Of a stretch of DNA of 61,293 nucleotides, positions 51,685 through 60,410 are shown one piece after another. The translations under genes were made by a program, and so were the position numbers. Source of the stretch: Io17-Chloro-G2 sp034420695 (GTDB taxonomy: Bacteria > Chloroflexota > Dehalococcoidia > Lucifugimonadales > UBA3495); contig DAOULB010000038.1 of the NCBI GenBank assembly GCA_034420695.1, forward strand, positions 1-61,293, read 5' to 3'. The notes under the pieces were generated by a model. That model saw nothing but the letters and a program-made list of their open reading frames with translations. It did not search any database and was not told where the DNA came from. Position 1 is the stretch's first letter; each line of letters begins with the position of its first letter.

Positions 51685-52452
51685 TCACTTCAACTCCACT
51701 TCTCTGGCCCAGTTGGGGGTTGAAAGTATCACTCCATCCTTTTCGGCCAGGGCGTTGGCCAGCTCCAGGGAGGGAAGACCCGGTTCCGTTTCCACAAAGA
51801 AGCCGTTGTCCAGGAAGTCCAGTTCCGACGTCCGGTTCACAGATATGCCGTTATCGGAGAAAAACTTCTCAACGGCGGCCTCGTTCCACTCCGGATCGAG
51901 GGCCAAGATGATTCCCCCTGGCAACGTCATCAACTCGCCGCCCGATTCGGACCGGAACACCGGTTGCTCGTCTTCTGCTTCGGGCTGCTGGCGGGTGAAA
52001 CTTTCCAATTCCTGTTCCCCCGATAGGCCGTCATCGGTTAAAGCGTGTTCGGTCTTGTCCATGGCGGCCCCGAGGGGTTCCTGCGAAGGCTGCAATACCA
52101 CCCTCTTTTCCTCGTCGCCGTCATGCCAGGTGTAGACTGTTTCCTGGCCGGCCCCTTCCAGCGAGGAAAGAGGCCCTTTTGAGCTTTTGGTTTCTTCCGA
52201 GGAGCGTTCCGCCTGCGTGTCAGGAACGGACTTTGCTCCAAGCTCCGGCATAGCCAGGTCTTCTATCTCCGTCGTAGGCGGGGGAGCCAGCGTCGGCTCC
52301 GGGGTAGCTGCTTGTTGGGGAACGAAGTCGCTGCTTTGGGGAACCGCGGGCGGCCCTTGGTCCCTGGCCAGGATCAACCCCGAGGTTATCCCGCCCGCCA
52401 CGACCAGCACTAATACAATTCCTATTGCAACGACAACCGGCGCCGATTTCAT
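51685..52452 (-). CDS. Membrane-anchored propeptide-like protein
   Basis: A 255-residue protein with an N-terminal membrane anchor (residues about 5-28), a Pro/Glu-rich linker, and a C-terminal domain (ILALDPEWNEAAVEKFFSDN, then FLDNGFFVETEPGLPSLELA and EKDGVILSTPNWAREVELK) that looks like a subtilase propeptide of the fervidolysin type. It precedes the large S8 protease in the same direction, 65 bases apart. So it may serve as a separate folding chaperone or inhibitor of that protease (inference). ATG with GAGG seven bases upstream. Confidence 0.75.
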   Translation of the reverse strand: MKSAPVVVAIGIVLVLVVAGGITSGLILARDQGPPAVPQSSDFVPQQAATPEPTLAPPPTTEIEDLAMPELGAKSVPDTQAERSSEETKSSKGPLSSLEGAGQETVYTWHDGDEEKRVVLQPSQEPLGAAMDKTEHALTDDGLSGEQELESFTRQQPEAEDEQPVFRSESGGELMTLPGGIILALDPEWNEAAVEKFFSDNGISVNRTSELDFLDNGFFVETEPGLPSLELANALAEKDGVILSTPNWAREVELK

Positions 52453-52814
52453 AGCATTACCTCTGTTCCATCATACAGTAAGTGAATGATACTTGTATAA
52501 CCAGTGATATTGGCGGTGAATTAGGCGTACGAATGAGATGGGCTAGGAAAGCCGGCTCTCCCGCACTTTTGGTGAAAGCGACCCAAACCGGTGCCCAAAT
52601 TTGACCTTTCCGGATGTTGATTGACATTCAAGGGACCTCTGCAGTGCCTGTTGGTGTGGCAGATCAAAGCCTCTCCAAGTCATTCCATTTCCGATTTCCC
52701 CGATTTACACCAAAAGGGTGGAAGAGGCGGAAAGCCGGACAGCCGGACGGGTAGGCAAATGAGAGGCCCGCTCCTAAACTAATGGCAGCTGTTGCTGTCG
52801 GGAAGGGGTGGGAA
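52453..52814 (-). promoter_or_regulatory. Upstream region of the propeptide-subtilase operon
   Basis: About 360 bases with AT-rich patches just upstream of the 52452 start. A TATGAT-like element on the minus strand near 52,470 could be a -10; the -35 is weak. The rest shows no gene or RNA and runs into IS3-like sequence at 52,815. Confidence 0.3.
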
Positions 52815-52930
52815 ATGTCGCAAGGAAGAAGGAAGCACAGTTCGGCTTTCAAAGCCAAGGGGGCGCTGGTGGTGGTCAAGGGACAGGAGACAGAGGCCCA
52901 GCTGGCGGCCAGGTGCAAAGTCCACCCGGA
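52815..52930 (+). pseudogene. IS3-family OrfA fragment
   Basis: From ATG 52815 the frame reads SQGRRKHSSAFKAKGALVVV and KGQETEAQLAARCKVHPDV, the start of an IS3-type OrfA (HTH domain). It breaks off near 52,930 where an IS21-type end begins. Only the N-terminal part of OrfA remains; OrfB is absent. Confidence 0.7.
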
Positions 52931-52975
52931 TGTCAATGGCGGTGGAAATGTCCCACTTGCGTAGCGGTCTCGACA

Positions 52976-53794
52976 TCAGGTTGAGGTCTCCCGGGCCTTG
53001 GGGCGACGGCCTCTCCGGCGGGGCGGAGGCGGTCCATCGGGCAGATCCAGCCCGGGATATTGGCGCAGCCGGTAGGATTTGCCTCTTATGTTGACGATGT
53101 GGCAGTGGTGGAGGAGCCGGTCCAGCAGGGCTGAAGCCACCACGGGATCGCCAAAGACCTCGCCCCATTCCTTGAAGCTCCTGTTGGAAGTCAGCACCGT
53201 TGACGCCTTCTCGTATCGGGTGTTCACCAGCTGGAAGAAGAGGTTGGCACCCTTGGCGCCGACCAGCAGGCAGCCGATCTAGTCCACGATGAGCAGGGAC
53301 GGCCGCCTGAGGGTGCCCAAGCGCTCCCTGAGCTTCCCCTGCCGCTCCGCCTCCACCAGGGAGAGCGCCAGGTCCAACGGAGTGCCGTAGTACACCCGCC
53401 TCCCCCGCTCCACAGCCGTGATGGCCAGGGATTTGGCCAACTGGGTCTTGCCCACTCCGGCGGGCCCCAGGAAAATGACGTTCTCCTTTCGGGTGATGAA
53501 GCCCAGCAGGTGCAGGTTCATGATCTGGGCCCGGTCGATGGATGGCTGGAAGGCGAAGTCGAAGGAGTCCAGGGTCTTGGCGGCGAGAAGGCGCGAGGAG
53601 CGCATGGCCGAGATAATGCGCCGTCCCCGCCGCAGGGACACCTAGGCCAAAAGGAGTTGCTCCAAGGCCTCGGCGGCGCTGATGGCGCCTCCGTCCAGCT
53701 GATCCCTGAGGGCATCGACCGCCTCCAGGCTGCCCTGCATCCGCAGGTCGACCAAGTGGACCTTGATCATCTCCACCGCAGCAGGGGCGCTCAT
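52976..53794 (-). pseudogene. istB: IstB-like ATPase with two in-frame stops
   Basis: A 273-codon frame from ATG 53794. Two TAG codons interrupt it: near 53,642 (LLLA-stop-VSLRRGR, ancestral Glu) and at 53279-53281 (SLLIVD-stop-IGCLL, ancestral Glu of the Walker B motif DE). Walker A GPAGVGKTQLA and the segment NTRYEKASTVLTSNRSFKEW are conserved. Both stops fit GAG-to-TAG changes, so it is a real pseudogene rather than a single-read error. The istA end overlaps its start by ATGA. Confidence 0.85.
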
Positions 53795-53950
53795 GAGAGC
53801 ACCCGCTCGTAGACTTCCAAGGCCCTCCGTTCCACCTGGACCAAATCAGGTTCTGCTGGACTGGACGCTCCCCGGTTACGGTGAGGGTCGTCGGCCCCCG
53901 GTGTCCTAGATACAGGACCCGCCGCCCGCGTGCCCCGGCCAGAGGGTGGG
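53791..53950 (-). pseudogene. istA: IstA C-terminal remnant
   Basis: The end of a minus-strand frame reads PHRNRGASSPAEPDLVQVER and RALEVYERVLS, matching the end of IS21-type transposases just before IstB. The frame extends farther but no longer resembles a transposase past about 53,950. The DDE catalytic region is missing. Confidence 0.55.
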
Positions 53951-54046
53951 CTAGGGTAGGATTCAAGTAGCGGCATTAGGTTTGATAATGGAAGGAAGAG
54001 CCCCAAAGGATGGGGAGGACGCCGATTAGGGATTGGAGAAGGGGTT

Positions 54047-55126
54047 ATGAAAGGGCAAGAGCACTTGAAGGCTATCCGGTCCGAGCAATTGGCGGGGCGC
54101 TTCCAACACAGGATGGGCGAAAATGTGCTTAGAGCCTTCGGGTACGTTAGGCGAAGAGCCACGGCCATTGAAGAGATCGACACGACGCTGGACAATCTTG
54201 GACCCATAGCCACTTCTCCGATCACCTCGGATATGCCACTTAAAACACCTCGCATCCGATTTCGGCTGAAGCCGGAGGACGGGGCCACGAAGCCGGGAGA
54301 AACCTAAGACGTAGAAACACTGGACCCCAGCGGCCTTGACTCTTCATCAGACGAAGCGGAAGACAACGACGGCAGTTTGCCTGAGCCTTCCTTCGGCGTC
54401 TCCGAATTGGCGTCAGCAAATTCTGATGGCGAGTGCGTGTCTCCTAATGCCTCGATCCAAACTGCCTACACCTCGATGCTCCTTCGCAAGTTTTCTCAAT
54501 TGGTGGTCGCCGACCATGCGAATCCTTTGAGGCAGAACATTAAACGAATTGTGTCTTTCCGGTCCATGGCGAAGGCTCTCATGAACGGCAATCCTATGAC
54601 AATAGGGGATTGCGTCGAAAAAGACGTTTACTGTGCCGAAAGCGACGCTGATCTAAAATCAGTCGTTAGCCAGTTGAGTGGGAACGATGTTGCCTTAGTG
54701 ATTGGGCAAGACAATGGGTTACAAGGAATCGTTACTGCCTGGGACTTGGCTGAAGGGTTCGCAGACCTGATTGACCCTTTCAAACGGATAGGAGAAATCG
54801 AAGAACGCTTGCGAAGTCTGGTCAAGACTCGACTAGGAAAAGACAAGGTGGCCGAATATCTAAAGAACCACAGGCTCTCGAACAGGGATGCGATCGAGGA
54901 AATCGAGGAATTGACAAATTGACAATGGGAGAATTGCAGAGAGCGCTCGAGTTTGCGGAGCATTGGGACGCGCTTGACTTGGTCTTCGACAGAGTTTATT
55001 CATTGACGCCTTGAGTAAACCACGGGACTACCGCAATCGTCTAATGCACTTCAAGGATCCGCTCACGGAAGACGAAACGACAGAACTCAGTAATTTCTGT
55101 AATATGGTGCGCGAAATTCAGTTGTA
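54047..55126 (+). pseudogene. CBS-domain protein, decayed
   Basis: A former single gene. From ATG 54047 the frame has a TAA at 54305-54307, then continues through SDEAEDNDGSLPEP into a CBS-type domain (NPMTIGDCVEKDVYCAESDA, ALVIGQDNGLQGIVTAWDLA, GFADLIDPFKRIGEIEERLR). An 8-base tandem duplication (54909-54924) shifts the frame near the end, and a further one-base loss near 55,000 hides a tail reading ALSKPRDYRNRLMHFKDPLT up to TAA 55126. Relatives end with such a tail. Three lesions make it a clear pseudogene. Confidence 0.8.
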
Positions 55127-55485
55127 ACGACTCTGCAGCTCACGAGAACACCCGCTTCCCTGCGGGTCATCAAATTGGCAGGTACTAATAAGAGACGCCG
55201 AGTCATTATTTGGGCCGCTGGGTCTTCGCTTCCGGTATCGAGACCTCCCACCGGAAAGTTCGGAATACGGTACCTTTAGGCCCACCGGCTGTTCATGGCC
55301 GTCTGCCAGTTCCCGGCTACGCATGTCTCCTAGTTGGCCTAGGTGGTGAAGAGCGGACCTCGGCAGGTGCGCCGCCACCTGCGCCGCTTCGTGGAGACCG
55401 GCTTGGTAGCGGCGTTCGACGGGCGGCCAACATGAGCCGGGTGTTGCCCGCCATCATCAAGTCCCGCCACGGCCCCTACTGGACC
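55127..55485 (+). other. Decayed DNA, no intact gene
   Basis: The region between the CBS pseudogene and the next remnant is broken by stops in all frames. Short stretches (RRHLRRFVETGLVAAFD) hint at the upstream part of the following replication-relaxation gene, but they are too broken to define. A CCCGC/GCGGG hairpin lies near 55,150. Confidence 0.3.
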
Positions 55486-55930
55486 GCTGGTATAGGGAGC
55501 ACGAGTTGTAGCACAACATCCGGGTGAACCGGCTGGCGGTCCAGTTCGCCCGGGAGAGTGTGGCTGCCGCGGCCGGTTGGCGGGCCGAGGTCAACTTGCC
55601 CTGCCTGACCCAGGTGCGCCCCGACCTGCTGGTGCTGGTCAGGGATGGCCCCTTTGGCGGAGGGCCCCACTGCCTCGAGTACGAGCGCTACTCGGTTTTA
55701 CCATATCATGTGGCGAGTAAGCTGGGACCCTGCCGGCGCATGGCGAGGGCCGGGCGTCCTTTGCTCCTGCTGATGGTGTGCCGGGCGGAGCAGGCGGAAG
55801 CAAACCTCCGGGAGGTCAGAGAGGGACTGCCCATGCTGGCCACCACCCAGGAGCGGGCCTTCGCCGGGCCGCGCCACGGTGTGGCTGCTGGACGGAACCT
55901 AGGTCGCCCTGCACTGCCGGTCTTGACGGG
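55486..55930 (+). pseudogene. Replication-relaxation family remnant
   Basis: A frame with a TAG at about 55,511 (REHEL-stop-HNIRVNRLAVQ, CAG-to-TAG) continues RESVAAAAGWRAEVNLPCLT, QVRPDLLVLVRDGPFGGGPH and LEYERYSVLPYHVASKLGPC, typical of the C-terminal nuclease-like part of replication-relaxation proteins, which occur on integrative and plasmid elements. The N-terminal part is degraded. Confidence 0.65.
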
Positions 55931-56055
55931 CGCCCCGGGAGGCGATGAATCCGGAATAAATCATGAAACTTAATACTAATTATCAGTGGTTGCCGTACTC
56001 AGACTGGAGGCAGGCTGCTGATGACCACTCAAAAACTGCTAAGGAGGTGCCCCAA

Positions 56056-56520
56056 ATGTTCAACCGAGCAACACTCCCCGTCCGTCGCCCCCCGGCTTTC
56101 ATCGTCCTGCCGGGGGCCATCATGTTTGCACTGTTGGCCGCGCTGACCCTGCTGGGCGTGCCGGCGGCGGCGGCGTCGCACGGCTCCCCCGGGGACGCTC
56201 CCGGCAAGGTCGCCGGCGTCGCCGCCTCCGAGGACCAGGAGAATCCGAGCAGCATATCCGTCACCTGGGACGCCACCACGCCCGGAGCGTCCCCCATCAC
56301 CGACTACATAGTGTTCGTGATGAACGCGGCCGACGAGACGGATAACCAGACGGAGACGGTCACCACCTCCGGTCCCAACCCGTCCCCGGAGGAGTTGGCT
56401 TGCAGCGTCTCCGGCCTAAGCAGCGGGGCGACCTATGACGTCAAGGTGCGGGCCAGGAACCTGATCGGGGAACTGGGCCCCTGGTCCGACCCGGTCCAGG
56501 TCACCCTGGACGGCAGCTGA
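56056..56520 (+). CDS. Small secreted FN3-domain protein
   Basis: A 154-residue protein from ATG 56056 with a near-perfect ribosome site (AAGGAGGTG). A signal peptide (residues about 17-40, ending in AAAASHG) precedes one fibronectin III domain (KVAGVAASEDQENPSSISVT, VTWDATTPGASPITDYIVFV, SGATYDVKVRARNLIGELGP). It is probably secreted and binds another surface component; target unknown. Confidence 0.82.
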   Translation: MFNRATLPVRRPPAFIVLPGAIMFALLAALTLLGVPAAAASHGSPGDAPGKVAGVAASEDQENPSSISVTWDATTPGASPITDYIVFVMNAADETDNQTETVTTSGPNPSPEELACSVSGLSSGATYDVKVRARNLIGELGPWSDPVQVTLDGS

Positions 56521-56653
56521 TGCGGCGCCTGGCGCAGCCGGGCCCCGCTCTGCGCCCGTAACCAGTCCGACATCCCCCGGCCGGGGCAGGGTGTAACAGG
56601 CCCATAAGACAGCGGGACCGGCCTACGGCCCTCGGCGCGCCAAGCCCGATAAC

Positions 56654-56683
56654 GCGGGCGTCCGGCCACGGTTGGACGCCCGC
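56654..56683. terminator. 10-bp hairpin between convergent genes
   Basis: GCGGGCGTCC (56654-56663) and GGACGCCCGC (56674-56683) form a perfect stem with a ten-base loop. It sits between the convergent FN3 gene and the kinase gene, so it could serve both directions. No U tract on either side. Confidence 0.5.
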
Positions 56684-56717
56684 ATCCCGTGGCAAGGAGC
56701 TCGAACCCGGCGCGCAG

Positions 56718-59156
56718 TCAGAGGACATTTTCCTCTCCCGGTGCAGTCCCCTCTTGAGGTGCATGGGAGAGGTTTTCCTTCTCCCCCACTCCCATTCTAT
56801 ACCCGACCCTTGGTTGGGTGACGATGAACCTGGGGTCGGCGGCATCGTCCCCGAGCTTGCGCCGCAGCCGCTTGACTACGTCCCGCACCAGCCAGCCCTC
56901 GCCCACCCGCTCCGGGCCCCACACCCGCTGTAGCAGCACGGCGTGGTTCACAACCCTTGGGGCGTGGACCGCCAGTTCGTAGAGCACGGAGTACTCCGTG
57001 GCCGTCAACTCCACCGGGCCTCCATCCACGGTCACGCGGCGCAGGGCGTAGTCGATGCCCAGGCCCCCGACCTCGTAGGGTGACGACGGCTCGCCCTGGA
57101 AGGGGTCCAGCCGCTTCCTGAGCGCCGCCCTGATCCGGGCCGCCAGTTCCGTTGGGGAGAAGGGCTTGACCAAGTAATCGGCCGCCCCCATGTCCAGGGC
57201 CCTGGCGACAGTCTCGTCCTGGCCGTAGGCCGACAGGAAGATGACCGGCACGTCCGCCTGCTTGCGGATGTCTTGCATCAGCTCAATGCCGTCGGTCCCC
57301 GGCAGCACCAGGTCCAGCAGCGCCAGGTGGGGCTTCTCCCCGGCCATGAGGCGGGGCACCTCGGAGGGATCGCCGGTCAAGATGGGGGCGTAGCCCGCCC
57401 TGGACAGCACGTCCCGGACGTAGCGGAGCGACTGTGGGTCGTCGTCCACCGCTAGGACCCGCACTCGTTCTCTTGTCGCTCGCCTTGTCCGCACGGGGGA
57501 TGGCGGAGCGGAAGCGGGGGCAACCATCCCCTCCGCTGCAGGCAGGGTGAAGGTGAACCGTGCACCCAAGCCGGAGCCGTCACTGTCGGCCCGGATGCGC
57601 CCGCCGTGGGCCTCTATTATGCCCTTGCAGACGGCTAGCCCCAGGCCGGACCCATCAACGGCGGATGCGGTGTCCCGGTCTAAAGGCCGGGAGAACTTGC
57701 GGAAAAGCTCCGGCAGCAGCTCCGCTGGTATGCCCCGGCCTCTGTCGGAGACGGAGACCGCCACGTGGATTCCGTCGAGCGCTGCGCTCACTACAATAGG
57801 CGACCCCTCGGGAGAGAACCCGGCGGCGTTGGACAGCAGGTTGCCCAGCACCTGGATGATGCGCCGCCGGTCGGCCAAAACCATCGGCAGGTCCTCCGCC
57901 AGTTCCAGGTGCAGGGGGTTCACGGGGTCGCCGCTCTGAAACCGGACGCCGGCCTCATCGATTAGCATGCGGATGTCCGAGGGCTCCGGGGCCACCGCCA
58001 GGCTGCCCGTCTCGATGCGGGCTACGTCGAGGAGGTCGCCGATGAGGAAGCGCATCTGGTCCGCTTGGTCCCGGATGATGCGGAAGAACTGGGTTATCTC
58101 GGCAGGGTCCAACTCGCCCGCCGCCTCCAGCAGGGTGGTGACTGAGCCCTTGACCGCCGCCAGGGGCGTCCTCAGCTCGTGGCTCACCATGGCCAGGAAC
58201 TCGGCCCGCAGCCGCTCCTGCTCCTCCAGGGGGGCCATGTCCTGTAGAGTGATGACGAAGGACGCCACCCCGCCGTCCTCGGCGTGGATGGGGGAGGCGT
58301 TAAGCAGGAGGCTGACGCTGCGCCCGTCTGGGGCCCGCAGTGCGATCTCCTCGGCCCGCACCAACTCGCCGGCGCTGAGCGCCTCGGTCAGAGGCAACTC
58401 CCGCAGGGAGACCTCCCGGCCGTCGGCGCGCACGCAGGTCACCATTTCCAGCAGGTCCTCGGGCGGTTGCCCCTCTCCCCCTAGGCCGTCCACGAGGCGC
58501 AATGCCTCCCGGTTGACCGATACCATCTGGCCGGTCCGGGCGTCGAAGACCACCACCCCTACCGGCGAGGTGTTGACCAGGGTCTCCAGGTCGGCCCGGG
58601 CCTGTCGTTCCTCCAGGTGGGTGCGGGCGTTGGCGATGACCAGGGCCGCCTGGGAGGCGAACATGACCAGGGTCTCCTCGTCGGCGCGGCTGAACTGCTC
58701 CCCGTCCTCCTTGTCGCCCACGAAGACGTGGCCCACCCGGGCGCCCCGGTGGAACATGGGCGCCGCCATGAAACGGAAGACATCCACCGGCAGGGGGATG
58801 GTGAACTCCGTGAAGCCCAGGCCACGGACGTGCTCCACCAAGTCGGGGAGCCGGAGGGGTTGGTCGATGTTGGTCAGGGACTGGAAGATGCGCAGCCCCT
58901 CGGGCATCAGCCAGAGCCGCTCGGCCTCCCCGGCGGTCAGCCCGGAGGACAGGAAGTCGTGGACCCGGCCTTCGTCGTCCAGCAGGGTCATCACGCCGTA
59001 ACGGGCGCCGGTCAGGGAGCAAGCCGAGTCCAGCACCCCCTGGAGTACCTGGTCGAAGTCCAGGCTCTCGTTGATGCGCAGGCTGGCCTGGCTCAGCCTG
59101 GTGAGCCGCTCCCGCAGCATCTCGGTCTCCCGGTCCCGCTGTTCTGGCTGGTCCAT
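56718..59156 (-). CDS. Hybrid histidine kinase/response regulator
   Basis: An 812-residue one-piece two-component protein: GAF domain (residues about 20-175), PAS-like region (180-305), HisKA (SHELRTPLAAVKG with the phospho-His, near 317), ATPase (NLLSNAAGFSPEGSPI, GLGLAVCKGIIEAHGG), receiver (LAVDDDPQSLRYVRDVLS, LLDLVLPGTDGIELM, LVKPFSPTELAARIRAALRK) and winged-helix output domain (GLGIDYALRRVTVDGGPV). So it can sense, phosphorylate itself and act on DNA. A truncated copy lies at 41838-42739. ATG start at 59156, with AGAGAGAA upstream. Confidence 0.93.
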   Translation of the reverse strand: MDQPEQRDRETEMLRERLTRLSQASLRINESLDFDQVLQGVLDSACSLTGARYGVMTLLDDEGRVHDFLSSGLTAGEAERLWLMPEGLRIFQSLTNIDQPLRLPDLVEHVRGLGFTEFTIPLPVDVFRFMAAPMFHRGARVGHVFVGDKEDGEQFSRADEETLVMFASQAALVIANARTHLEERQARADLETLVNTSPVGVVVFDARTGQMVSVNREALRLVDGLGGEGQPPEDLLEMVTCVRADGREVSLRELPLTEALSAGELVRAEEIALRAPDGRSVSLLLNASPIHAEDGGVASFVITLQDMAPLEEQERLRAEFLAMVSHELRTPLAAVKGSVTTLLEAAGELDPAEITQFFRIIRDQADQMRFLIGDLLDVARIETGSLAVAPEPSDIRMLIDEAGVRFQSGDPVNPLHLELAEDLPMVLADRRRIIQVLGNLLSNAAGFSPEGSPIVVSAALDGIHVAVSVSDRGRGIPAELLPELFRKFSRPLDRDTASAVDGSGLGLAVCKGIIEAHGGRIRADSDGSGLGARFTFTLPAAEGMVAPASAPPSPVRTRRATRERVRVLAVDDDPQSLRYVRDVLSRAGYAPILTGDPSEVPRLMAGEKPHLALLDLVLPGTDGIELMQDIRKQADVPVIFLSAYGQDETVARALDMGAADYLVKPFSPTELAARIRAALRKRLDPFQGEPSSPYEVGGLGIDYALRRVTVDGGPVELTATEYSVLYELAVHAPRVVNHAVLLQRVWGPERVGEGWLVRDVVKRLRRKLGDDAADPRFIVTQPRVGYRMGVGEKENLSHAPQEGTAPGEENVL

Positions 59157-60410
59157 TTCTCTCTCTTGTCCCGGAACTTTGCAGCCTGTGAAACCCAGAG
59201 AGCCCAGCTGCTACTTCATGGTCATGCCCCTGGGCGAGGGGGATTATACAACAACACACACAAAACAAGGGGTTAATTGCTACTAATCTCATACAGTTGA
59301 TGGTCTAGATTTTAACCGTAGCGGCACCGCCATAGTCCTCTTCTTGGCCGGAACGCTTATGAAAGCTACTCGCGCCTTCTTCTTCGTTCAGGACCTGAGA
59401 GCATATGAGGCCAAACCACCGCACTTCTATTCCCCTGGCGACTTGGTAGCCGGGCTGTTCACGTAGCGGGAGGGGGGCCAGTGGTGGGACAACCGGTCGA
59501 ACAGCTGGCGGATATATATATCGAAGAGAACCACCCCAGGGTGCCTCACCATCTGCACACCGGGCAGCGCTACCTGTTCATTGTCTCGGAATGCATCGCG
59601 GTCCATTGTCACTGGCTAAGTTGAGTGTACGGAAACTGCTTGAACAGCGGGGCTTGGCGAGGACGCTCAACTGCGTCGTCCGTTTGGACTGACCTTCGAT
59701 ACTCTATCCTGGCGGAGTGGACATGCTCCCATTTCAGCGGCCGTTTGTCCAAGGCACCAGATAGCGACTCGACAGTTTCCCCGCAGATTAGCCTTCCCTT
59801 ACCGGGCGTCTTGCGGCAGTGGACTTAGTAGCGTGGGTCGAAACTGGGGCAAGTTTCAAAACAGAGGACCTGTATGCGCAGGTGGCTAGCTCACTGATAC
59901 GAGCTGAATTCCGATCGGCTGGCCTCGAACTATGTTGGCCCGGAGTGTACGGACAGGCACGACAACCGTGCAACCGCCCCCTCAATCCTACGTGAGGTCG
60001 CAATCTAGGCGCACTACTACACCGACGAGAGGACCGATGATAAGTCTGGCTTAACGATACGCTGCGAAGGCGACACTCAACAATGAGTTGGGTTCTTCGG
60101 CAACTCCCCATATGTCGGGACTCGCTATTCCCGGCTTCTCGACCTCAATCTACGATTTTCTGGCCAAAGGAACCGAGACGAGAACTCTCATTGTAGGTTA
60201 TGCGGAAGGCACATACACGGCATCCTTCTACGACGCAAGAAAAATGGTTATGAGATTCTTAGTCCAGGCAGAGCGCCAAGGCTACGGAACCTTGAACAGG
60301 CGAAACGAAAGACCTCAAAAGCATCATGCTGGCACTGACGGCGATTATTGTGATGTGGGGCGTTAGTGCCTTGTCGACCAGACTGATTCTCTAGCTAGGA
60401 ATTAACCTGC
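59157..60410 (+). other. Long stretch without recognised gene
   Basis: About 1.25 kb with only short frames. A + strand frame at 60088-60366 (SIYDFLAKGTETRTLIVGYA, TASFYDARKMVMRFLVQAER) may be the remnant of a gene of unknown type, with a membrane-like end (IIVMWGVSALSTRLIL) in another frame. Minus-strand short ORF at 59427-59612 is not recognised. The region may be decayed DNA. Confidence 0.3.

Larger units (their letters stand above)
52932..53950 (-). mobile_element. IS21-family remnant
   Basis: Contains a decayed istB and the C-terminal remnant of istA in the usual order. The right end TGTCAATGGCGGTGGAAATG (52932-52951) begins with TGT and is the probable terminal repeat; it lies inside IS3 OrfA, so IS21 inserted into IS3. 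I find no second copy of this end to the left of istA; that side was lost. Confidence 0.65.

Noticed and set aside
52779..53966. 395-residue minus-strand ORF across the IS21 remnant
   Set aside because: It crosses istB in the wrong frame and lacks the IstB motifs, which are seen in the frame from 53794.
55205..55527. 105-residue + strand ORF at 55210
   Set aside because: Broken by decayed DNA around it, no motif, and overlaps the degraded upstream part of the replication-relaxation remnant.
57967..59001. 344-residue + strand ORF over the kinase gene
   Set aside because: Serine/arginine-rich antisense of the histidine kinase with no domain.
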